DNA from: Hymenobacter cheonanensis
Lineage (GTDB): Bacteria; Bacteroidota; Bacteroidia; Cytophagales; Hymenobacteraceae
Reading direction: 5' to 3'
Assembly: GCF_030581075.1 (NCBI RefSeq)
Contig: NZ_JAUQSW010000008.1
Span: 62,001 to 126,000, forward strand
DNA length: 64,000 bases
Shown here: positions 55,773 to 62,705 of the stretch, in pieces
How positions within the stretch are numbered: the first letter of the stretch is position 1
Layout of the letters: each line of letters opens with the position of its first letter
Notes under the pieces: model-generated
Database searches by the model: none
Told to the model about the DNA's origin: nothing
The model's input: the letters and a program-made list of their open reading frames with translations, nothing else
Made by a program: the position numbers and the translations under genes

Positions 55773-56426
55773 ATAGCTACCCCGAATCGTCGGTACGTGC
55801 CCCGCCAGCAGGTGGAGGAGCCGTTCAAAATCAATCAGAAAATCACCGCTCGCGAGGTTCGCCTCGTGGGGGATAACGTCGAGCAGGGGGTGTACCCCAC
55901 CGACCAGGCCCGCAAAATGGCTCAGGACCAAAACCTGGACCTAGTGGAGATTTCACCCACGGCCGTGCCGCCCGTGTGCCGCGTCATCGACTACTCGAAA
56001 TTCAAGTACGAGCAGAAGAAAAAGACCCGCGAGCTGAAGGCCAAGCAAACCAAGGTTGTCCTCAAGGAAATCCGTTTCGGTCCTAACACCGACGACCACG
56101 ATTTCGACTTCAAACTCAAGCACGCGCAGGAGTTTTTGAAGGAAGGCGCCAAAATCAAAGCCTACGTGCACTTTGTGGGCCGTAGCATCGTCTTCAAAGA
56201 GCGCGGCGAAATTTTGCTGCTCAAGTTTGCTCAGGCCCTCGAAGAGCTGGCCAAAGTAGAGCAACTGCCCAAGCTGGAAGGTAAACGCATGTTTCTCTAC
56301 CTGGCGCCCAAGGCGGCCGTGGTAGCCAAAGCCGCTGCCAAGCCCGCCGCGCCTGCCGACAAAGACAAAGCGCCGAAAGCCCCCAAAGAGGCCAAGCCTA
56401 CTGAGGAGCCCGCCGCTACCGAATAG
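55773..56426 (+). CDS. infC: Translation initiation factor IF-3 (217 aa), probable ATA start
   Basis: IF-3 binds the 30S subunit and checks start codons. The conserved lead [23 protein letters not shown] runs into the N-terminal domain, and the C-terminal domain has [27 protein letters not shown]-type sequence and [21 protein letters not shown] place the start at the ATA codon 55773, because the frame codes for the expected residues right from there, a strong Shine-Dalgarno is at the correct distance, and no ATG is near. A GTG at 55797 would drop eight conserved residues. A rare start codon is known in E. coli infC (ATT), where IF-3 represses itself. The tail is Ala/Lys/Glu-rich. Confidence 0.9.
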   Translation: MATPNRRYVPRQQVEEPFKINQKITAREVRLVGDNVEQGVYPTDQARKMAQDQNLDLVEISPTAVPPVCRVIDYSKFKYEQKKKTRELKAKQTKVVLKEIRFGPNTDDHDFDFKLKHAQEFLKEGAKIKAYVHFVGRSIVFKERGEILLLKFAQALEELAKVEQLPKLEGKRMFLYLAPKAAVVAKAAAKPAAPADKDKAPKAPKEAKPTEEPAATE

Positions 56427-56513
56427 CTTCACCCCGTTTGTTGATGGCTGCCGCTGCCAAACAAGTAGTTTGTTCAGCGTCAGTACCTAACAATCAATAA
56501 TCAACCCCAACCC

Positions 56514-56708
56514 ATGCCCAAAGTAAAAACCAAGTCGGGTGCCAAAAAGCGTTTTAAGCTGACTGGCACCGGCAAAGTAAAGCGCAAGCACGCCTTCAAG
56601 TCGCACATCCTGACCAAGAAGAGCACCAAGCGTAAGCGCGCCCTCACCCACAGCGGCCTCGTTAGCTCGGCCGATATGAACCGGGTGAGCCAGATGCTGA
56701 ACATCTGA
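56514..56708 (+). CDS. rpmI: 50S ribosomal protein L35 (64 aa)
   Basis: A short, highly basic protein with the family pattern [21 protein letters not shown] and [19 protein letters not shown]. It binds 23S rRNA in the large subunit. It lies 87 bp after infC in the conserved order infC-rpmI-rplT, and the length is normal. Confidence 0.96.
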   Translation: MPKVKTKSGAKKRFKLTGTGKVKRKHAFKSHILTKKSTKRKRALTHSGLVSSADMNRVSQMLNI

Positions 56709-56709
56709 T

Positions 56710-56798
56710 AAAATTATGAATTATGAGTTATAAATTATGAGTTACCTCTTTGGTAGCTGCTCGCAATTCATAACTCATAATTCATAACTCATAATTTT
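56710..56798. repeat. AT-rich intergenic hairpin (family E) between rpmI and rplT
   Basis: The arms of about 36 bp (56710-56745 and 56763-56798) pair with several mismatches. Each arm is built of a short repeated unit, ATTATGAGTTATGA. It is strongly AT-rich in GC-rich surroundings and could form a long stem in the rpmI-rplT transcript. Confidence 0.75.
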
Positions 56799-56872
56799 TA
56801 CAAACCCGGCTTCCGGCCGCATCACAAGATTCCGCTATTGCGGAGCGCCGGCTGCCAAAAACAACTTAGGTT

Positions 56873-57217
56873 ATGCCAAGGAGTGTAAACCACGTGGCCT
56901 CGCGCCACCGCCGCAAGAAAGTAATGCGCCTTGCTAAAGGCTACTACGGCCGGCGCAAAAATGTATGGACCGTTGCGAAAAACGCCGTAGAAAAGGGCTT
57001 GCTCTATGCCTACCGCGACCGCAAGGTGAAGAAGCGCGAATTCCGCGCGCTTTGGATTCAGCGTATCAACGCCGGGGCTCGCGAGCACGGTCTTTCGTAC
57101 TCGCAGCTGATGGGCGGCCTCAAAAAGGCTGGCATCGAGCTTAACCGTAAAGTACTGGCTGACCTTGCCCTGAACCATCCCGCTGCTTTTGCCGGCATCG
57201 TTGAGAAAGCGAAGTAG
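56873..57217 (+). CDS. rplT: 50S ribosomal protein L20 (114 aa)
   Basis: An assembly-initiating ribosomal protein. It shows [30 protein letters not shown], the L20 signature [20 protein letters not shown] and a conserved C-terminal globular part, [27 protein letters not shown]. The length is normal. L20 is a self-regulator in other bacteria, but the site is not recognisable here apart from the AT-rich hairpin upstream. A terminator follows 48 bp after the stop. Confidence 0.96.
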   Translation: MPRSVNHVASRHRRKKVMRLAKGYYGRRKNVWTVAKNAVEKGLLYAYRDRKVKKREFRALWIQRINAGAREHGLSYSQLMGGLKKAGIELNRKVLADLALNHPAAFAGIVEKAK

Positions 57218-57265
57218 TGTGGGCAGGGCTGCCGCCAGGTAGTTCCGGCCTTCCAACTGACTCTG

Positions 57266-57302
57266 AAAAGCGCTTGCCCCCTGAGAGAGGCAAGCGCTTT
57301 TT
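57266..57302 (+). terminator. Rho-independent terminator of the thrS-rplT operon
   Basis: The stem AAAAGCGCTTGCC / GGCAAGCGCTTTT with a 10-base loop and a T tail lies 48 bp past the rplT stop. Confidence 0.85.
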
Positions 57303-57430
57303 CGTTGCCGGGCGTGGGTAGCAGCTTCGTATCCTGCAAAGCACCCGCGCACTCACCCGGCAGTGCTTAAACCTGCTAGGCCCAGACGCAAAACGCCGCT
57401 CCAACTAAGTTGAAGCGACGCCTGCAAAAA

Positions 57431-57452
57431 GTAGCGGGGACGAGAGTTGAAC
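57431..57452 (-). other. tRNA/tmRNA 3'-end-like fragment, candidate attachment site (att)
   Basis: On the minus strand this reads GTTCAACTCTCGTCCCCGCT AC: a T-loop (TTCAACT) with its 3' stem and a CCCCGCT acceptor half, as at the 3' end of a tRNA or tmRNA. The preceding bases cannot complete the T-stem, and no full tRNA is present. Such 3'-end fragments are what integrases leave at one end of an element inserted in a tRNA gene, so this may mark the left border of the element that runs to the right edge. The rest of the gap 57303-57467 shows nothing else. Confidence 0.4.
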
Positions 57453-57467
57453 GCGAAGCACCCCAAT

Positions 57468-57502
57468 AAAAACCCCGTTTGCAGCCCGCAAACGGGGTTT
57501 TT
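57468..57502. terminator. Perfect-stem terminator hairpin
   Basis: AAAAACCCCGTTTGC and its exact reverse complement enclose a 5-base loop, giving A- and T-runs on both sides. It lies in the gap between rplT and the AT-rich gene 57630-58919 and could terminate transcripts from either side. Confidence 0.85.
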
Positions 57503-57562
57503 GTGTGATGTGGAAAGCGATTATCACGGGCTGCTTGTGAGGATTCTGTGAGACGGTTTTGC

Positions 57563-57570
57563 TACTTTTG
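57563..57570 (+). promoter_or_regulatory. Orphan -7 element (TACTTTTG) on the plus strand
   Basis: An exact TAnnTTTG is followed 3 bases later by an ATG that opens only a 13-codon frame ending at 57615. The neighbouring gene runs on the opposite strand. It could be a chance match, a remnant of a host gene cut off by the element, or a short RNA promoter. Confidence 0.25.
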
Positions 57571-57629
57571 GCTATGCTGAACGGCCCCGCAACCTGGTCG
57601 GCTCTGTGTTTGTAGCAAGGAGCCGATTT

Positions 57630-58919
57630 TCATTGCTTGCCAGTTAGTGCGGAATAAGCAATATTTCGCAAGTGCTCCACAACGTCAATATCATCGTCAC
57701 CTATAACCTCTTGAGCATCACCCATAATTCTTAATAGGTCGTGGTACGCATCCACCTTGAGTTCAACAGGAAGGAGTTTCAAGAGCCTTTCCTTACTCGT
57801 TACACCAAAAGTGTGGCTATGAACAATCTTAGCCCTGAATCGAGCTAGAATTACCCTGGGGCTACGCGAAGCAATAGCTTCAATATCCTTTTGCAATTCG
57901 CCGCGAGACTTACTTAATTTCTCCGATAAATTCATCGAATTAACTGCGGTCTGAGGCTTCATCCCGTGCGAGATAGAAGTAACCGTAAGGGTAGGGCCTT
58001 GCTTACTCTGAAAGTAAATAGCTACTTCTGGACCTTTGTCATCTACCTTAGATACAATCCTGCTGATTATATTTAATTTAACAGCACCCTCGGCAATTTC
58101 GCTATTTGATAGATGTAGTTGAAAGGTAACTACACCCACTTTAGGCACTGAAATTCCTTCGGAATCGTCCTCAAAAATTACGTCTATTTCAGACTCGTTA
58201 TAGTTGAAAGACTTTACAGCAAAGCCAGTCTCACCAGCTTTTATAACCCTATGCATAGCAAAAAGAGTTATAAAGACTGAGACTGCAATGTTATAGTCTC
58301 GGTATTGGTCAGTGACAAGGGCTCTAAAATGGTATTCACCATTCTTGTCCTTAAGTAGTCTATACCACTTCTCATGCTTCAGATGGCTATTTTCTTCGTT
58401 AATGAATGCCTCTTCTAGCATTTCCAAGTTGCGCAGTACGATGTGCCGTAGTGCCTTTGTCGCTAACTCATCAGAATACCTGAACATGCCAAATAGGCTG
58501 TTGAGTAGGTCATGTTGAGCAGAATACCTTGGAGTGGCTCGAACATCATCCTGCTCAATTTCCTCCCTAACACTCTGAGCTATGTTGGTAGGAAAACGAA
58601 TATCTGTACGGCCGGTAAACTGAACCTCTAAATCAGGGTCCGTTTTATCCCCGTCGTGAATGTGACGAAACTTTAGGTTTTGATATTGCGCTTTAATATC
58701 AAATTTGATAAAGTTATTTCTGTCAGCATAAATTCTCTTTACTAAATAACCCGCTCCTGGAATTTTAATAAAGTCATCTAGTGAATGTTCGACACCCAGG
58801 GCATCGTAAATATCCTGATAGTACTTGCTTCCTTCAAGGAGTTTTAAGGCGTCATGCACACTTACGCCTTCATCGTCTGCGGGTACACTATTGATTTTGT
58901 GAGTAGGGAATCTTTTCAT
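57630..58919 (-). CDS. AT-rich protein of unknown function (429 aa)
   Basis: Cytosolic, with no signal peptide or membrane helix. It has an N-terminal charged region (HKINSVPADDEGVSVHDALK LLEGSKYYQDIYDALG), a middle part with regular helices (FGMFRYSDELATKALRHIVL RNLEMLEEAFINEE) and a beta-rich stretch (VKSFNYNESEIDVIFEDDSE GISVPKVGVV), then a C-terminal helical half with NLSEKLSKSRGELQKDIEAI. I recognise no known domain. Its low GC and codon use differ sharply from the chromosome and even from the rest of the element. A lone gene at an element border next to a terminator is typical of cargo, possibly defence, but this is a guess. Confidence 0.65.
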   Translation of the reverse strand: MKRFPTHKINSVPADDEGVSVHDALKLLEGSKYYQDIYDALGVEHSLDDFIKIPGAGYLVKRIYADRNNFIKFDIKAQYQNLKFRHIHDGDKTDPDLEVQFTGRTDIRFPTNIAQSVREEIEQDDVRATPRYSAQHDLLNSLFGMFRYSDELATKALRHIVLRNLEMLEEAFINEENSHLKHEKWYRLLKDKNGEYHFRALVTDQYRDYNIAVSVFITLFAMHRVIKAGETGFAVKSFNYNESEIDVIFEDDSEGISVPKVGVVTFQLHLSNSEIAEGAVKLNIISRIVSKVDDKGPEVAIYFQSKQGPTLTVTSISHGMKPQTAVNSMNLSEKLSKSRGELQKDIEAIASRSPRVILARFRAKIVHSHTFGVTSKERLLKLLPVELKVDAYHDLLRIMGDAQEVIGDDDIDVVEHLRNIAYSALTGKQ

Positions 58920-58957
58920 AGCTCTTAGTAAGAAAGTAAAGAATTAAAGTGAAACAC

Positions 58958-58985
58958 AGCCCCGCCACCCTGGCGGGGCTTTTTT
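58958..58985. terminator. GC-stem hairpin between two minus-strand genes
   Basis: AGCCCCGCC / GGCGGGGCT closes a 5-base loop. The T-run is on the plus strand, while both flanking genes are on the minus strand, so on the minus strand it only has a weaker TGTTTCACTTT tail. It may block antisense transcription or end the short XRE gene. Confidence 0.5.
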
Positions 58986-59340
58986 ATGCGGGTTGGCCTT
59001 TGGTGCGCACGGGGGCGTTGACGTTAGGGCGGCTCATCTCGATGATTTGCCGCTGTAGGTTGATAATCTCTTGCCGGGCTTCTGCTAGCTGCTGCCAGCA
59101 CGAGATGTCGCCCGGTGGGGTGGTGGGGTTCTTTGGTGCCGCTAAGGGCAGGGCGGGGAAGTAGGAGGGAGGCACTTCAAAAATTTTTTCTATTTCTTCT
59201 CGGGTTACTTCGTCTATCTCCTCTTTGCTAAAGAGGCGCATCAACTTAGGCCGCGAAACGCCCAGCATGCCAGAGGCTTGCTCTTGCGTTAGTTTCTTCC
59301 TACGGATGAGCTTTTTTAGCAATTCCCCATGAGTCGCCAT
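58984..59340 (-). CDS. XRE-type helix-turn-helix regulator (118 aa)
   Basis: The start at ATG 59340 gives MATHGELLKKLIRRKKLTQE QASGMLGVSRPKLMRLF, a typical XRE/Cro HTH (about 5-45) with recognition helix SRPKLMRLF. It then has EEIDEVTREEIEKIFEVPPS YFPAL, a Pro-rich linker and a C-terminal coiled-coil-like stretch (CWQQLAEARQEIINLQRQII EM) for dimerisation. A longer frame upstream has an implausible composition. It is divergent from the 111-aa gene at 59425 with an 84-bp control region, so it is probably the repressor of the element's early operon. Confidence 0.75.
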   Translation of the reverse strand: MATHGELLKKLIRRKKLTQEQASGMLGVSRPKLMRLFSKEEIDEVTREEIEKIFEVPPSYFPALPLAAPKNPTTPPGDISCWQQLAEARQEIINLQRQIIEMSRPNVNAPVRTKGQPA

Positions 59341-59424
59341 AATTCTTCTTGCACGTTTTGAAACGATTTGTGACACTTTGTTCGTAGAATTGTCTGAACA
59401 TTGTATCGCAACACGCATTAAGAT

Positions 59425-59760
59425 ATGCAACAGACGCAAACAGTAGGCCAAGACAAAGAGGACAAAATGCCTCTGTCTCGGATGAAGCGCAAACCCGAGG
59501 AAGGCAACGTGCTCTGGCGGCTCTATACTGAGCTTGGATACACTGACCGTGAGGCCTTTTGGACGCACCTAGCGACCGTGCCTGTAGCGCAATCCACGTT
59601 CTCGCGTCACTCCCAGGTTGAGCGCTCGCTAGGCAGTCTTTCAACGCTGCATTTTATGTCATACCGTGTATTCTTTTTGGAACACGGCGGGCACGATTTG
59701 ATGAGCGATTTCCTGAACGAACTGCCCGACGCCGCACCCTATCGAGCTTCCGCGCTATGA
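59425..59760 (+). CDS. Small protein, first gene of the overlapping run (111 aa)
   Basis: Soluble, with a basic N-terminus (SRMKRKPEEGNVLWRLYTEL) and a helical pattern (YTDREAFWTHLATVPVAQST FSRHSQVERSLG) that could include an HTH (VAQSTFSRHSQVERSL). This would fit a Cro-like counterpart of the divergent XRE regulator, but the match is weak. The ATG at 59425 is used; an internal ATG at 59467 is possible. Its stop overlaps the next start by ATGA. I do not recognise the family. Confidence 0.6.
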   Translation: MQQTQTVGQDKEDKMPLSRMKRKPEEGNVLWRLYTELGYTDREAFWTHLATVPVAQSTFSRHSQVERSLGSLSTLHFMSYRVFFLEHGGHDLMSDFLNELPDAAPYRASAL

Positions 59761-59885
59761 TAACGCTGCACGATATGCTGGTGGGCTTTGCTGTCTCCGT
59801 CCTGGAAACGGGAGCCGTGTGCGTCGCGCTGTGGCTGGGCGTCTCGCTGCTGAACTACGCTGACAAAAGCAAAAAGCAGCCATGA
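59757..59885 (+). CDS. 42-aa single-pass membrane microprotein
   Basis: Overlaps the previous gene by ATGA (59757-59760) and the next by ATGA (59882-59885), the strongest sign that it is translated. It encodes MITLHDMLVGFAVSVLETGA, one hydrophobic helix (about 8-32) and a basic tail, ADKSKKQP. This matches the small membrane proteins common in phage and plasmid operons, such as holin-like or regulatory peptides, but no family is clear. Confidence 0.55.
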   Translation: MITLHDMLVGFAVSVLETGAVCVALWLGVSLLNYADKSKKQP

Positions 59886-60088
59886 GCCCCGACGCCATGA
59901 TGCTATGCGGCGCCCTAGTGGGCGCGCTGCTGGGCGGCCTAGTGGGTTACCTGCTGGGCCTGCGCGAAGGCGACCGCCGCAGCCGCCCCAGCTGGAGCGA
60001 AAAAGAAGCCCGCGAGGCCCGCGCCTGGCACGATGGTGTGCGCTTCGGTCAGCACCTCGAACACTGTAAAAAAGAGCTAGGGCTATGA
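59882..60088 (+). CDS. Small glycine-zipper membrane protein (68 aa)
   Basis: One or two hydrophobic segments with repeated Gly (GALVGALLGGLVGYLLGLRE G) are followed by a basic, charged tail with Trp/His (SWSEKEAREARAWHDGVRFG QHLEHCKKELG). Glycine-zipper helices often oligomerise in membranes. It overlaps both neighbours by ATGA. The function is unknown. Confidence 0.6.
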   Translation: MSPDAMMLCGALVGALLGGLVGYLLGLREGDRRSRPSWSEKEAREARAWHDGVRFGQHLEHCKKELGL

Positions 60089-60318
60089 GCACCGACCGCT
60101 ACACCCGCGACGAACTGCGCGACCTGCTGGCCGGCCAGCTGCCCGCCGTGCCCGCGCCCGACCTCGACCGCGTGGCCGGGGTGCTGGTGCTGCTGCTGCG
60201 CCCGGCCGCCTCCGCCGCCCTACCACCGGCCGCCCCACCACCGGCCGCCCGCGCCACCGGGCCGCGCCGGGTCTACAAAGAGAAGCCCGCCGCCGAGCGG
60301 CTCAGGCTTAAAAAGTAG
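60085..60318 (+). CDS. Small basic protein (77 aa)
   Basis: The N-terminal half is acidic and helical (MSTDRYTRDELRDLLAGQLP), followed by a leucine run and a Pro/Ala-rich linker. The C-terminus is strongly basic (GPRRVYKEKPAAERLRLKK), suggesting nucleic-acid contact. It overlaps the previous gene by ATGA and is the last of the run. A weak GC hairpin at 60357-60377 may end the transcript. Confidence 0.55.
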   Translation: MSTDRYTRDELRDLLAGQLPAVPAPDLDRVAGVLVLLLRPAASAALPPAAPPPAARATGPRRVYKEKPAAERLRLKK

Positions 60319-60420
60319 TCCGGCCGGCACGATGCCCTGGTGGCGCCAGCCCCGTGGGGGCGGTTCAACTCCGCCCCGGCCTTACCTCGTCACTTCACCT
60401 TAAACGCGAATTAGTTGCAC

Positions 60421-60642
60421 ATGCATTGTTGCGACTGCCCCCACGCCAAGGCCTTGTACTTCCATGTCTACTGCAAAGCAGACGCGGAAATACGAAACCT
60501 GCCCTATTCGATAGGGCACTGCCTCCGAGTGCCGCACATTCAGCAGCAGCCCCCCGCGTGGTGCCCGCTGCTAGCGGCCGCTGCTGACAGCAGCCCACCG
60601 CCTGAGCAGCCGCTGGCCAGCGCCTCGACGCCGGCCACCTGA
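60421..60642 (+). CDS. Cys-rich small open frame (73 aa), doubtful
   Basis: The first 40 codons give MHCCDCPHAKALYFHVYCKA D and further Cys/His residues that could bind zinc. The last 30 codons are low-complexity Pro/Ala/Gln and run into the first copy of the TGACAGCA array, which weakens the case for a real gene. It lies in the 480-bp stretch between the microprotein run and the winged-helix gene. I list it with low confidence. Confidence 0.3.
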   Translation: MHCCDCPHAKALYFHVYCKADAEIRNLPYSIGHCLRVPHIQQQPPAWCPLLAAAADSSPPPEQPLASASTPAT

Positions 60643-60735
60643 CAGCAAACCGCGCCGCCCGCCGGCGCTGCAGCTGCGCAGCCTGACAGCAAAGCAACCT
60701 GGTGCACGTCGCCCAGGGCGCGCACAATGACAGCA
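60585..60735 (+). repeat. Upstream array of four TGACAGCA repeats (iteron-like)
   Basis: Copies start at 60585, 60640, 60684 and 60728, all in the same orientation, with spacings of 55, 44 and 44 bp. Each spacer contains a GC-rich palindrome (for example GCTGGCCAGC and GCTGCAGC). A second array with the same spacings lies at 62257-62407. The regular phase suggests protein-binding iterons, as at plasmid origins. Confidence 0.7.
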
Positions 60736-60797
60736 GGCGGCCCCCTATAGCCGCCGCCTCTCCGCTAGTTCGAGCGGCCCCGCCCGGGTGGGAAAGG

Positions 60798-62282
60798 ATG
60801 GGCGCGGCTGGTTGGCTTCGAAGCCGACCGGAGAGCACAGGGCCTGCAGCCGCAGGTTCGGCCGGGGCGTGGATTTTGGGCTGCCCATACTGCCCCTGGC
60901 CACCTTTTTATTTCCTCACGTTTCAACTCGCCCCCCGCTTGTTGCCGCTACCCTACACCCCAACCGCCGCCCAGCGCCAGCTGGCGGCCTTCCTCAAAAA
61001 GCTGCAAAGTGCGCTGCCCGCCCAGGTGCGCACGCGCACCGTTAAGGGCCGGCAGCAGCACTACCTCGTGCAGCCAAAAGCGTGCAGCGACGGGGCCCGC
61101 ACCACGGCCCGCCTGCTGCTCGTGTACGCCATCGACGCGGTAATTCAGCTGCGCCGGGTTCCTCTGCTGCTGGAACCCGCCACCGACGCCGCCCCCGAGC
61201 ACCGCAACCCGCCGCCGGTGGCCACCAACTGCGAGGCGCTGGCCCGCGCCCGGGGTATTTCGGCCCGGGCGATTCGCGACCACCTGCAGGAGTTGTTGAA
61301 AATTGGGGTGATAACCCGCAAGAACAACCGGGGCTGGCAGGCCAATTTTGAGCTGTTCCTAGCCCCGGCCCTGGTGTGGCAAAAAGAGGCGCAAACGGCC
61401 CAGGAAGGCCCAAAAAAGTGCCAAATTGCGCCCCCGGCGCCCCCGGTAGTAGCAACAAACTTTCCGCCTATATTAGTACAGGATAGACAGGCTACAAAGA
61501 AAGTTGAAATAGGCACTGTTGAGAAGTTAGTTAATCCAACGCCCCCGGCTGGCCCGGACGAATTGACTGGCAACACAGGGCCGCAGCAGGCCCCAAAATC
61601 CTCCCCCCAACGCCCTAGCGCGCCCCGCCAGGCGACGAAAGCAGGGCCCGGGGGCGCGGCGGCCGCCCACCTGCAGGCCGAGCGCCTGGGCTGGGTAACG
61701 CAAGCCTGGCACTACGCCCAAAAACGGCTCTACCCCGGCCGCCGATTCAGCGACCACGAGCAGGAAAAGGCCCGCGAAGCCCTGTGGTACGGCACCTACG
61801 GCGGCTTTGGTCTTAGCGCCACCCCGGCCGAGTGGCAGCGGTACCACAACGACGTCTTGGACCGCATCGACCTCGTAGCCCGCTACTTAGAGCGCCACCC
61901 CGAGAAGTCGCTGCCCAGCCCTTACGCCGAATTTGTGCGGGGCGCGGGCTATTTCGACGCCGAAAACGCCCGGGGCTTTGCCGGCACCGACGCCTGGCTG
62001 GCCCGCGCCGAGGCCACCAACCGGGAGCGCAACATTACCCGGGCCTTGCTCAAAGCCCGCCAGCAGCTGAAAGCGCACCGGCTGGGCATTGCCCCCAAGC
62101 GGGTGCAGGCCATGAGCAACGTGCAGCTTTTCCGCCACCACGAAACCAAGCTGCGCGCCTTCGGCCCCGACGTGCTACAGCGCTACTACGCCCAGGTGGC
62201 CAACCCCACCGCGCCCACCGCCGAGCGCATCGCCTTCACGCCCCTAGCTCAGCCCGTGACAGCAGCCCGGCGGCTGAGCTAA
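60798..62282 (+). CDS. Winged-helix replication-type protein (about 494 aa), candidate initiator
   Basis: The ordered part starts at about residue 40 with LPYTPTAAQRQLAAFLKKLQ, followed by a winged HTH (NCEALARARGISARAIRDHL QELLKIGVITRKNNRGWQAN F) that resembles plasmid/phage replisome organisers and RepA-like proteins. Then comes a disordered Pro/Gln/Thr-rich linker (about 225-315) and a second domain (AWHYAQKRLYPGRRFSDHEQ, YARYLERHPEKSLPSPYAEF-like, ETKLRAFGPDVLQRYYAQVA). The start is uncertain: ATG at 60798 is used; a GTG at 60702 would run through a repeat. It is bracketed by two TGACAGCA arrays, which supports a replication role, but no catalytic motif is seen. Confidence 0.6.
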   Translation: MGAAGWLRSRPESTGPAAAGSAGAWILGCPYCPWPPFYFLTFQLAPRLLPLPYTPTAAQRQLAAFLKKLQSALPAQVRTRTVKGRQQHYLVQPKACSDGARTTARLLLVYAIDAVIQLRRVPLLLEPATDAAPEHRNPPPVATNCEALARARGISARAIRDHLQELLKIGVITRKNNRGWQANFELFLAPALVWQKEAQTAQEGPKKCQIAPPAPPVVATNFPPILVQDRQATKKVEIGTVEKLVNPTPPAGPDELTGNTGPQQAPKSSPQRPSAPRQATKAGPGGAAAAHLQAERLGWVTQAWHYAQKRLYPGRRFSDHEQEKAREALWYGTYGGFGLSATPAEWQRYHNDVLDRIDLVARYLERHPEKSLPSPYAEFVRGAGYFDAENARGFAGTDAWLARAEATNRERNITRALLKARQQLKAHRLGIAPKRVQAMSNVQLFRHHETKLRAFGPDVLQRYYAQVANPTAPTAERIAFTPLAQPVTAARRLS

Positions 62283-62407
62283 CGCTGGCCAGCTGGCCAG
62301 GGCGCCCCACCTGACAGCACCGGCCGGCCGCCGGCGGCGCTGCGCGGCGCCGCCGTGACAGCAAACCCGCGCCAGGCCTGGCCGCGCCGGCGCCAAGAAT
62401 GACAGCA
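62257..62407 (+). repeat. Downstream array of four TGACAGCA repeats (iteron-like)
   Basis: Copies start at 62257, 62312, 62356 and 62400, with spacings of 55, 44 and 44 bp, identical to the upstream array. The first 55-bp unit matches its upstream counterpart at many positions (CAGCCC, CTGAGC, CGCTGGCCAGC, CCACC); the other spacers differ in sequence but keep palindromes. The first copy overlaps the last codons of the winged-helix gene. Confidence 0.7.
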
Positions 62408-62435
62408 ATCCCTTTTATCCCTTCCCATTTCTCCC

Positions 62436-62705
62436 ATGAGCTACACCCGCTCCGCCTCTGCCCAAAAGATGGTAGACGCCGCACACACCAAGCTGCTGAT
62501 TTACTTTCTCGACGGGAACACCCGCACCCAGTACGGCCGCCACAACTTCAACTCCAACCGCCCGGCTAAGAACCCTAGGGCCGTGGAAATCCGCCGCCAC
62601 GAGCGCAGCATTGCCAAAAATGCGCAATTCGTGAAGGTGGCTATGATTTACGACATGAGCGACGGGCGCGAAATCGCCCGGTTCAAGAAAGGGGAGTGGT
62701 TATGA
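62436..62705 (+). CDS. Small basic protein of unknown function (89 aa)
   Basis: Basic and soluble (RTQYGRHNFNSNRPAKNPRA VEIRRHERSI), with a strand pattern at the end (FVKVAMIYDMSDGREIARFK KGEW). It may bind nucleic acid. The start lies 28 bp after the last TGACAGCA copy, so the array can control it. It overlaps the next gene by ATGA. Confidence 0.55.
   Translation: MSYTRSASAQKMVDAAHTKLLIYFLDGNTRTQYGRHNFNSNRPAKNPRAVEIRRHERSIAKNAQFVKVAMIYDMSDGREIARFKKGEWL

Noticed and set aside
57431..57460. Complete tRNA gene
   Set aside because: Only a T-loop/acceptor 3' half is present; the 5' half of the T-stem does not pair and no anticodon or D-arm can be found upstream or downstream.
60585..60735. CRISPR-like array
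   Set aside because: The repeat is only 8 bp and the spacers are GC-palindromic and not unique 30-40 bp pieces; no cas gene is present. It fits an iteron array better.
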